Shown here: in pieces, positions 57,101-64,000 of the stretch | Layout of the letters: the number at the start of each line of letters is the position of its first letter | How positions within the stretch are numbered: the stretch's first letter is position 1 | Origin: Puccinellia tenuiflora | Taxonomy: Eukaryota > Streptophyta > Magnoliopsida > Poales > Poaceae | Direction of reading: 5' to 3' | Assembly: GCA_012064385.1 (NCBI GenBank) | Contig: QRDG01001997.1 | Coordinates: 1-64,000, forward strand | Length of the DNA stretch: 64,000 bases | Program-made: the position numbers and the translations under genes | Notes under the pieces: generated by a model | The model's database searches: none | Seen by the model: only the letters and a program-made list of their open reading frames with translations | Told to the model about the DNA's origin: nothing

Positions 57101-57494
57101 CTTTGTTTCGGTGCAAATGGGTCAAGCTGACAGGAGGCGGGGTACATGTAGACCAAAAGTACGGCATGACAACAGTGGATCTCAAAAAGCTTGCATACAT
57201 GGACAAGCCATTCGTCCTAGCGAACGATGTGGCTCAGGTTTTCTATGTGAAGGACATGTCTACCAAATCGAGAAAAAGAAATCAGCAAAAGAATACATCG
57301 TCCGATGAGCCAAAGCGCCACATAGTTCTTTCAGGACAAAAAACATTGTGGGAGTGGATGACAAGACAGACATGTCAGAAGATTATAATAAGTTTCATAA
57401 AATTCTGCCCTTCACACTGAAAACTGACCCATGCATCCTGTTAAATGATGAAGATGCTCCATGGCTACGGCGCAGAAGAAAACCACAACACTAG
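54178..57494 (+). pseudogene. CACTA-2 tnp2 transposase, nearly full length with three indels
   Basis: Start chosen at MQMGHPWMYGDRRS because CACTA-1 also begins MQM at the same place. Order of regions: Transpos_assoc (residues about 1-70, CCPCVECRN), acidic linker, Transposase_21/tnp2 core (YAPIIPRLKRLF, STWPVTLCIYNLPPW, YSACTHCLDET, IDVMHLTKNLCVNIL), DUF4218-like (FLHNMFPFERFMGVLKKY) and DUF4216-like (WELDYGPTFKVPLF, YGMTTVDLKKL). The frame changes near 56000 and returns near 56155 (A-run), and a base is missing from the A-run at 57337-57343. Past that point the third frame matches CACTA-1 and ends at TAG 57492-57494. Functional only if these indels are sequencing errors. Confidence 0.85.
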
Positions 57495-57591
57495 ATAGGG
57501 ATGTTGGTGATTTGTAATAATGGCTATATGCGAATACAAACCGTATGTTTTGACTATATGCACCGTCGGGATGTATGCATGGAATCTGAAT

Positions 57592-57621
57592 GATTTGTAT
57601 TTGGTCGATGAACTGAAGGAT
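57592..57621 (+). repeat. Repeated 3' tag, copy 1
   Basis: GATTTGTATTTGGTCGATGA-ACTGAA. Further copies at about 57728 and 60137 (GATTTGTATTCGGTCGATGA) and an inverse form in CACTA-1 near 12318. Each lies after an ORF, so it may mark transcript 3' ends. Confidence 0.6.
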
Positions 57622-57648
57622 TTCTAGATAGAACAAAACACACGGTAT

Positions 57649-57719
57649 CACCTGCATACAACCCTACTGTGGCTAGAGAGTGCCCGCATATCAAATGCAC
57701 CGTAGGGCGTATGCAGGTG
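57649..57719. repeat. Conserved hairpin after tnp2 (CACTA-2 copy)
   Basis: CACCTGCATAC at 57649-57659 pairs with GTATGCAGGTG at 57709-57719, and ACCCTACTGTG pairs with CACCGTAGGGC with one bulge and one mismatch. The loop contains CCCGCATATCAAATG, matching the CACTA-1 loop on the sense strand. Confidence 0.8.
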
Positions 57720-57757
57720 AAACCGTTTGATTTGTATTCGGTCGATGAACTGAATGA

Positions 57758-57847
57758 TCAGAGCGCCTTGCCGCTACTTGGATCCGACCGAGGGGCATGG
57801 CTACCACTTCCACCACCACCACTCCCACCTCCTCGGCAATTCATCAT
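57758..57847 (-). CDS. Conserved Gly-rich micro-ORF, antisense in CACTA-2
   Basis: A 29-codon frame MMNCRGGGSGGGGSG ... SSGKAL on the minus strand, same length as the CACTA-1 copy at 10407-10496. A TATAAATA box lies upstream at 57993-58000. Expression is not shown. Confidence 0.3.
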   Translation of the reverse strand: MMNCRGGGSGGGGSGSHAPRSDPSSGKAL

Positions 57848-57992
57848 TGTGTCACCCTAATCCAGTGGTTGGATTCAACCTACCCGAGGGCTTGTGTTAG
57901 GGAACATGCCAGCGGGTAGGCTAAATCCAACCATTGGGTTCGGTGGCAAAGGTAGACGCTCATTGTGTGCCGTTTCGCTGCAGGGACGTCGC

Positions 57993-58000
57993 TATTTATA
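57993..58000 (-). promoter_or_regulatory. TATA box antisense to CACTA-2 genes
   Basis: On the minus strand, CGCCTATAAATAGCGACG, the same as at 10161-10176 in CACTA-1. Confidence 0.45.
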
Positions 58001-58057
58001 GGCGATTAGAAGGTGTACCTGTGGATGAGGTGGGAGTGCAGATCCAACAGCTCACAA

Positions 58058-58718
58058 GCGCTCTAAAGAAACACACCCCTGATCCAACGGCTCACAAGCG
58101 CTTGAAAGAAACACACGATCCGTGTGCTTCTTTAGTCCCGGTTGGTAACACGAACTGGTACTAAAGGCCCTGATCCAACAGCTCACAAGCGCTCGAAGGA
58201 AACACACGATCCGTGTGCTTCTGATCCAACGGCTCACAAGCGCTCTAAAGAAACACACCCCTGATCCAACGGCTCACAAGCGCTTGAAAGAAACACACGA
58301 TCCATGTGCTTCTTTAGTCCCGGTTGGTAACACGAACCGGTACTAAAGGCCCTGATCCAACAGCTCACAAGCGCTCGAAGGAAACACACGATCCGTGTGC
58401 TTCTGATCCAACGGCTCACAAGCGCTCTAAAGAAACACACCCCTGATCCAATGGCTCACAAGCGCTTGAAAGAAACACACGATCCGTGTGCTTCTTTAGT
58501 CCCGGTTGGTAACACGAACCGGTACTAAAGGCCCTGATCCAACAGCTCACAAGCGCTCGAAGGAAACACACGATCCGTGTGCTTCTGATCCAACGGCTCA
58601 CAAGCGCTCTAAAGAAACACACCCCTGATCCAACGGCTCACAAGCGCTTGAAAGAAACACACGATCCGTGTGCTTCTTTAGTCTCGGTTGGTAACACGAA
58701 CCGGTGCTAAAGGCCCTG
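58058..58718. repeat. 182-bp tandem array in CACTA-2
   Basis: Just over three and a half units with a 182-bp period. Each contains three GATCCAACGGCTCACAAGCG motifs, two copies of ACACGATCCGTGTGCTTC and one TTTAGTCCCGGTTGGTAACA / GGTACTAAAGG inverted pair. Units differ by single bases. Confidence 0.9.
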
Positions 58719-58724
58719 ATCACA

Positions 58725-58731
58725 TATATAT
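58725..58731 (+). promoter_or_regulatory. TATA box of the first small CACTA-2 ORF
   Basis: CACATATATATGTAGGCTTG just after the last array unit. The following leader (GGCCGCCATTGCCATATCAC, ATCTAAACTC) is repeated before the second small ORF. Confidence 0.6.
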
Positions 58732-58816
58732 GTAGGCTTGGCCGCCATTGCCATATCACATCTAAACTCATATCTGCAACCTCATCACTCTTCCATTGAC
58801 TTAGGTGTCGGCGACG

Positions 58817-59197
58817 ATGTCCATGTTGGACTAGAGGGGCGATGTGCGGGACTGGACTCCATCGGGCTGGCACTGGGAGGTGCTACCTTCCGGGACGCGC
58901 AGCTTGGTGAGTAATCCGGGTGACATCGTCAACCCGATTCTGTGGTGGCAGGCGCGTGGGCCACGCTCGGTGCAGAGGGAGCCGGCCTCCGAGGAGGTGG
59001 TACGTCGCCGTATCAGGGAGGAGGATGAGCATGTCCGTCGCTACCTATATCTATTGGATAGGCAGTATGACAGTAGGTGGTCGTTTCTTCAGAGGGTTCC
59101 TTCTCACGTGAGCTATGACCCTGTGAGGGTTCCTTCTCTTTGGATGCGCAGCGCCGGCGGCTCAGCACCCCGCGGCTCAGTAACCGGTCGAAGTTAG
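58817..59197 (+). pseudogene. CACTA accessory ORF (copy in CACTA-2)
   Basis: The frame starts MSMLD at 58817 and would run 126 codons, but codon 6 is TAG (58832-58834), where CACTA-1 has a Gln codon. The rest is open: RDWTPSGWHWEVLPSGTRSL, EEVVRRRIREEDEHVRRYLY, WSFLQRVPSHVSYDPVRVPS. The middle is highly charged and probably helical. I do not recognise the family. Re-initiation at a later ATG is possible. Confidence 0.55.
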
Positions 59198-59272
59198 TTT
59201 CAGAGTCTGTGATCGCCATTGCAGTTCTCTTGTCTGTGATCGTAGTTTAGGTTACTACTTGCTTTTGAAAAC

Positions 59273-59385
59273 TTTAGTCGCGGGGCGTGGTTCAACCCGT
59301 GACTAAAGACATGCTTTTAGTCGCGGGGCGTGGTTCAACCTGTGACTAAAGACATGCTTTTAGTCGCGGCTTGAGCCACGCCCCA
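59273..59385. repeat. Internal subterminal-type repeat before the second small ORF
   Basis: CTTTAGTCGCGGGGCGTGG and ACCCGTGACTAAAGAC repeat two to three times in direct/inverted order. Confidence 0.75.
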
Positions 59386-59518
59386 CGATCCGCATGCTTC
59401 TGATCTAACGGCTCAGAAGCGCTCTAAACAAACACACGATCCGTGTGCTTCCGATCAAACGGCTCATAAGTGCTCGAAGGAAACACACTATCCGTGTGCT
59501 AGCTTCTTGCCATATCAC

Positions 59519-59526
59519 TATATATA
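59519..59526 (+). promoter_or_regulatory. TATA box of the second small CACTA-2 ORF
   Basis: CACTATATATATGTAGGTTT, then a 40-base leader nearly the same as that at 58732-58772. Confidence 0.65.
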
Positions 59527-59569
59527 TGTAGGTTTGGCCGCCATTGCCATATCACATCTAAACTCTTCC

Positions 59570-60097
59570 ATGGCTTCCACCGTACTAAGCTACCGTCAGG
59601 CGGAGGAGCTTTCCGCCTCGAACTACCCCTGCCCGCCCGGCTACTGCGTCCCTACCGACTGGATGCTGAGCGCCGGAGGCGTGCCGGTCCCTCCTGTCCC
59701 TCATGGTGTGGCGCGCCGGGCGGCCATCACGAACCACTACTACCTCGAGCTCACGCCGGAGCAGCGGATGGATCCCCGCTGGCATCCCGACTACCGCCCG
59801 ACTTGGGACGCCTTCTTCATCAATCGGCGTGAGAGGGCACTCGCCAGGTACGAGGGGGACGGCCCGCCTCCTTCGGACTTCAACGAGGCCGGCCGTCAGC
59901 TGTGGTGGGCTGGCCGAACTCTCCAGGGCGTTATGAACTACATCACTGTCGGCGATAACCCCCGCCTGCGCTACCCTCAGATCCAGTCCAGGCGTGCTCA
60001 CCCGTCGAGGTGGGAGCCACGAGCGTCGTCCGATGATAGCGATGACGACAACGATTACGAGGACGAGTATTATAGGCCTAGGCAGGAGTATGACTAA
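59570..60097 (+). CDS. CACTA-2 small ORF, 175 residues, unknown function
   Basis: Intact frame MASTVLSYRQAEELSASNYP, then PPGYCVPTDWMLSAGG, RWHPDYRPTWDAFFINRR and LWWAGRTLQGVMNYITVG, ending in an acidic Ser/Asp tail (SSDDSDDDNDYEDEYY). It is rich in Trp, Tyr and Pro and GC-rich. Start chosen because the ATG is the first after the TATA-box leader. No counterpart was found in CACTA-1. I believe similar ORFs occur in other Triticeae CACTA elements but know of no function. No membrane segment or signal peptide is visible. Confidence 0.6.
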   Translation: MASTVLSYRQAEELSASNYPCPPGYCVPTDWMLSAGGVPVPPVPHGVARRAAITNHYYLELTPEQRMDPRWHPDYRPTWDAFFINRRERALARYEGDGPPPSDFNEAGRQLWWAGRTLQGVMNYITVGDNPRLRYPQIQSRRAHPSRWEPRASSDDSDDDNDYEDEYYRPRQEYD

Positions 60098-60483
60098 GAT
60101 TGTTAGGACAAATTATCGAGTTATGTCATTCCGTATAAATGATTTGTATTCGGTCGATGAACTAGTTATTATCAAATGATCCACTATTGTCATTGCTTCC
60201 AAGATTCAAAAATATGCAAAAAAATGTTAGTTAATCCATTTTTTAATTGAAAATTGCAAAATTGTTAATAGTTTGTAGAGTTACAATAATTATTTTATAA
60301 AACAGAAAATGGTTTTGGATTACTTATTCAAATTCAAGTACTTTTCATGTTGGAAGTTTTCTCAAATTTATTCAAATATTCAAATGTTTGTAGAGTTAAT
60401 CCATTTGTGAGTAAGTATTTGAAAAAACAGAGAAAACAGCGCGGGAGCACATTTTTTGGCCCAGCGCGCGCAAATTTTGGGCC
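60098..60483. other. AT-rich spacer with 3' tag
   Basis: Contains the tag GATTTGTATTCGGTCGATGA near 60137 and AT-rich sequence with repeated TTCAAATTCAAG / GTTTGTAGAGTTA motifs. No gene. Confidence 0.5.
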
Positions 60484-60640
60484 CATTAGTCGCGGCCCGT
60501 ACCACCAGCCGCGACTAAAGCCTGCGATGCGCGCGCGATCTGAAACCGCCCCCCACCCCCCCTTTAGTCGCGGGGCGTGGCTCAACCCGCGACTAATGTC
60601 CCCCCTTTTGTCCCGGTCGGTTCCACGCCCCGCGACTAAA
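60484..60640. repeat. Internal subterminal-type repeat before the second gene
   Basis: ATTAGTCGCGGCCCGT, AGCCGCGACTAAAG, CTTTAGTCGCGGGGCG, CCCGCGACTAATG and CGCGACTAAAGGGG in direct and inverted copies. Confidence 0.75.
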
Positions 60641-60648
60641 GGGGGGTG

Positions 60649-60657
60649 TATATAAAA
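60649..60657 (+). promoter_or_regulatory. TATA box of the CACTA-2 second gene
   Basis: GTGTATATAAAAGTTGCG directly after the repeat cluster, about 1 kb before the first coding exon, with a GC-rich leader and AT-rich intron-like block between. Confidence 0.65.
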
Positions 60658-60679
60658 GTTGCGTCTCCCGGTACGTGGC

Positions 60680-61100
60680 TCATACCGTGACACCGGAGGC
60701 CATTTGTGACATAGCGCCGTCAGGCTGCCGAAATTTTCCACCGCCACCGTCGCCTCCTGCCGCCGGCCGCTCTCCTCCGCCACGCCCACCGCTCTCCTCC
60801 GCCGCGCGCCCTTCGCCTCCGCCGCCACGCGCCCGTCGCCCGAGCTACCGCCGCCCGAGCCTTCCTCTCCGCGCCCGTCGCCGTCGCCTCCTCCGCCGCC
60901 CGAGCCCGCCGTCCTCCGCGCCCGTCGCCGTCGCCTCCTCCGCCGCCTGGGCCCGCCGCCCGAGCCCTCCGTCCTCCGCGCCCGCCGCCGTCGCCTCCTC
61001 CGCCGCCTCGGCCCGCCGTCCTCCACGCCCGCCGGTCAAGCCTTCCTCCGCGCCCGAGCCTGCCGCCGTATGTCCTCCGCCCAAGCCTTCCTCTAATTTT
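60680..61100 (+). other. GC-rich leader of the CACTA-2 second gene
   Basis: Repeated CGCCCGTCGCCGTCGCCTCC and CCGCCGCCCGAGCC units. Pro/Arg/Ala frames are open on both strands because of composition. Equivalent to 8966-9425 in CACTA-1. Confidence 0.5.
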
Positions 61101-61104
61101 AGGT

Positions 61105-61470
61105 AGATTTTTAAGGTATTTTAATTTTAGGTTAAATTTTAGATTAGTTAGATTGGTATTTACAAATTTTGCTAATTTTAGGGTAGTTTAATTTTAGGGT
61201 AGTTTAATTTTAGGTAGATTTTTAGGGTATTTTAATTTTAGGTTAAATTTTAGATTAGTTAGATTGGTATTTTACAAATTTTGCTAATTTAAATTGGTAC
61301 TTTACAGATTTTGCTAAGTTAAATTGGTACTTTAGAAATTTTGCTAACTTAAATTCGTATTACTTTTTTAGTGTAGAAATAGAAATTTTGCTAAGTTAAA
61401 TTGGTACTTTACAAATTTTGCTAAGTTAAATTGGTACTTTAGAAATTTTGCTAAGTTAAATTGGTCGAAG
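61105..61470. repeat. AT-rich short tandem repeats
   Basis: Repeated TTTTGCTAAGTTAAATTGGT and ACTTTAGAAATTTTGCTAA units, and TTTTAATTTTAGG units, likely within a leader intron. Confidence 0.75.
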
Positions 61471-61698
61471 TTAGTTTGAGAGGTTCATGCATGGGAGATG
61501 TATTAGTGATATTATTGACGATGTTTTATGTTTAAAAAATAATGGACCCGAGCTATGTAACTGGATTATTTTAGATGTATTTGTGATATTATTTGTGAGC
61601 TATGTACTATTTGTATGTAGTATTATTTTAGTAGTATTTTTATGTACTAGTAGCAATATTGTATGCGATAATGATATTGTGTGCATTTTGCAGAAACT

Positions 61699-64000
61699 AT
61701 GGATCCACCTAGTCCGATCCGCAGAGACCTAAGACAAGAAAAAATTCTCGAGGACATAATCCACAACGCCACCGGTGCTGATCCACCCGAATCTCCCTCG
61801 ATGTGTCTGAACCCATCCGGTGAGGGTGAAGAGGTCGACCAAAATGAGGGGGAAGCCGACGCCTCTGATGATGGAGAAGGCGACGACTCCGATGATGGAC
61901 CCTTAACGAAGTCCGGCAAGGTATATATATGAAGTCCGATGGTCAGTAGATGCATTAATTGAGTTGTATATATATGAATTGACGAATGTTTCTTCTCTTA
62001 GGCCTCCACATCGAGCAAATGTTCCAAACGAGGCCCGGCCAAAAAGTTGGCCGCATCTGCGCATTATACAATTACGAAGATATCACCAGTGGGCGAACCG
62101 TTGGAACCCATAAAGGTTGCAAAGAAATTTGTAAAACAATGTGGAGTTATGGTTAGGGATCGCGTCCCCATCACCGTTCGAGAGTGGAATAAGCCCAAAG
62201 GGGTGGAAGATAATGAGTATGTCGCTGAAAGGTACAAAGATGGTCTTTGGAATGACCTCATGGCACATTTCACCCTCCCAGAATGTGAGGAAGAGGATGA
62301 CATAGCTGCATTGAGGGACAAAGTCAAGGTGTTCACTCTTAAGAAGATGGCCGAACTATTCCGGCAGTGGAAGAAAACATTATGGCAAGAGTATCAGAAG
62401 ACCAATAGTGCTCCAAAATTCGAGGGCTATCTAGTGAAGCAGAAGGCTTACTGGGATGCATTTGTGAAGTACAAGAAGTCAGAAGATGCTACGGAAAAGT
62501 CAACACGAGCCAAGACAAATGCTACGAAAAATAAATATCACCATAAGCTCGGGACAGGGGGCTACGCGACTGCCATGCCAAAGTGGGATAAAATAGAGGA
62601 AGCGCTGCTTGCTAAGGGATCGTTCCAGAACCAATTCGCGACGAATGGGAACAGAGGGCACGAAATTTTTTCCTTGCGCATGGGAGTGAGTATGACATGG
62701 AGACAGGGGATCTTATTTGCAGTGAGGGGATAAGGGTACCCAGGGAGACATGGCTGAAAGTGGTGAAAGAAATTAAAGAGGGGAAAACAAAGTTCCGTGC
62801 TGATAGAAAGAAAGACTTGCTGACAAAGGTCCTCGGAATCCAGAAAAAGGAGGACGAACACGAGGCTTTGGCCCTAGTTATCCCTGGGAGATTGGGTTTC
62901 CCAAAGACAAAGATACTTATAGAAGCCGATCGAGAGCAAAGAAGCGACGGGAGGAGGAGGAGGAAGACAAGTTCAACCAGTTGCTAGCAAGAATTGACAA
63001 GCAGCAGCAGCAGATTGACGAACTTAGAGGAGAGCACCTGCAAGATCCTGCACTCGATATTACCGTCGGCCCATCTCTGCGGAGAAGCAGCGTGGCTGAA
63101 TTGGAGGTCCCGTCTGACGTTGCACGGATGATAGATGGCGGTCCCGGCTACCCCGTGGATGGAATCAAGGAGCAGATATCTTGTGAGCTCCATCAGAAGG
63201 TGAAGAACATATCCCTGAAGGTGGCGGTCGAAACTGCTTTACCTTGTCCACCTGAGGCACGTTGGCATGGCCGTGAGATTCCAGCTGGCTATGCTAAAGT
63301 CGGGGTGGATGAAATCGTAAAGGGGTTTGACTCAATGGAGCTTGACATCCATGGACCTGAAGGTGAGAAGACACTCGGAGAAGTACTAGGTGGTATCATT
63401 CTATGGGACAAGAACAACATCAAGCTTCCAGGCTCGGCGCCAAGTCCAACACCGCCTCCGAGTCATCGCAGGTCACCATCACCTACAAGAAGCCCATCCC
63501 AAGACTATGATCAACACAGCGCGAGTCCATCTCGATCTCCGCCGCCGGACTTGGGCCGGCCGTCTTCGCCGCCGCCTTTGACAGCTAAGGACAATAAGCG
63601 GAAGCGTGCTTCGTCGCTGAGTACTAAACTACGCAGCAGCCCAAAACGAAAAAGGGAGCCCCTCCCAAGAGTACCACATAAGAATCTTCCCATCAGAACT
63701 TACGATCGTACTGACGAGGAAATCGCAGCGATCGCAAAGGCTGAAAAAGATGCGCATTTTGCAAAGAAGAAAACAGAGCCCACCCCGGTATACACTAAGA
63801 AGCAAAAGGCATGGGCAGTTGATTTTCTGAACACACCATCGCAATATGAGTTGCACCATAAGCCAGATGACTATGCACGCACACTTCGGAAGGAAGCGGA
63901 GAAGAACAAATCAAGTAAAAGTGCAAGCGGGAGCAAAGCAAGTGAAAGTGCAAGCGGGAGCAAAGCAAGTAAAAGTGCAAGCGGGAAACGAAGGGACGTT
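61699..64000 (+). pseudogene. CACTA-2 second gene (TNP1-like), partial at right edge
   Basis: Exon 1 (61699-61920) encodes MDPPSPIRRDLRQEK and an acidic tail ending SGK at a GTATAT donor. Exon 2 starts at 62002. The Transposase_24-type region follows: QCGVMVRDRVPITVREWNKP, YHHKLGTGGYATAMPKWD. Frame then moves near 62640 (FFLAHGSEYDMETG) and again near 62890 (RAKKRREEEEEDKFNQLLAR), after which it is open to 64000 through EIPAGYAKVGVDE, a Pro/Ser-rich linker and a Lys/Ser repeat tail. The two frame moves are probably indels. CACTA-1 has the same gene continuing to a C48 peptidase, so that part is expected beyond the window. Confidence 0.7.
63900..64000 (+). repeat. 27-bp coding repeat at the window edge
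   Basis: AAAAGTGCAAGCGGGAGCAA type units encode repeated SKSASGSKA. The array is cut by the window end. Confidence 0.7.

Larger units (their letters stand above)
52297..64000 (+). mobile_element. CACTA-2: En/Spm-type element, right end outside the window
   Basis: Begins CACTAGTAGAAAACAGGAC with TTTAGTCGCGG and CCGCGACTAAAGG subterminal repeats. The gene order is exonuclease, tnp2, hairpin, tandem array, two small ORFs, then the Transposase_24-type second gene, which is still open at 64000. The plan matches CACTA-1 in the opposite orientation. The repeat motif has changed from GTACCGG to GTCGCGG / GTCCCGG. Confidence 0.85.

Noticed and set aside
58052..58873. Series of almost identical 68-codon minus-strand frames
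   Set aside because: They are one frame repeated by the 182-bp array, not separate genes.
60334..61026. 230-codon Arg-rich minus-strand frame
   Set aside because: Antisense to the repeat cluster, TATA box and GC-rich leader of CACTA-2. Composition explains it.

Overview
The window is nuclear DNA of a large-genome grass, most likely a Triticeae or close pooid species. It holds CACTA (En/Spm) elements whose ends carry TTTAGTACCGGTT or TTTAGTCCCGG repeats, Tourist and Stowaway MITEs, LINE 3' ends, a Helitron, and spliced plant genes with GT-AG introns. No bacterial-type operon, CRISPR array, rRNA or tRNA gene was seen. About three quarters of the window is transposable element.

Layout. 1-3535: LINE fragments (RNase H-like piece; zinc-knuckle 3' end with A-tail), a Tourist-like MITE and a GC-rich stretch of unknown nature. 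3829-4243: TATA box and 5' part of a cytosolic sulfotransferase gene, cut by a 13.4-kb CACTA element (CACTA-1, 4244-17638, minus orientation) encoding a decayed tnp2 transposase, a coiled-coil/membrane-anchor protein, a small accessory ORF and a second transposon protein ending in a C48 (Ulp1-like) peptidase. 17639-24900: diverged copies of a promoter-like module, a retroposed insert, a retrotransposon relic, a small minus-strand membrane-protein gene and a truncated pectin-methyltransferase-like start. 25000-27340: repetitive DNA with a minisatellite. 27353-29475: a five-exon receptor-like kinase gene with broken catalytic motifs. 29921-37144: MITE, a clean non-autonomous CACTA (TSD TAC), LTR remnants, a lone CACTA end, unidentified coding relics. 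37145-51941: a Helitron with 5' TC, 3' hairpin + CTAG and A/T target site, carrying a Rep-helicase gene with a deleted helicase core, captured host exons, and a 14-exon gene predicted to encode a 780-aa protein with two C48-type peptidase units. 52297-64000: a second CACTA (CACTA-2, plus orientation, running off the right edge) with a WRN-like DEDDy exonuclease, tnp2, two small ORFs and the second transposon gene.

How the parts relate. CACTA-1 and CACTA-2 share one plan (tnp2, conserved hairpin, antisense micro-ORF, repeat/TATA block, second gene) but swap the accessory gene before tnp2. In CACTA-2 each of five ORFs is preceded by its own copy of the subterminal-repeat motif plus a TATA box. 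The most unusual items are the two-unit Ulp1-like Helitron gene, the covarying hairpin, the reused promoter cassette and the exonuclease cargo. All calls come from reading the sequence; none was tested by alignment or search.
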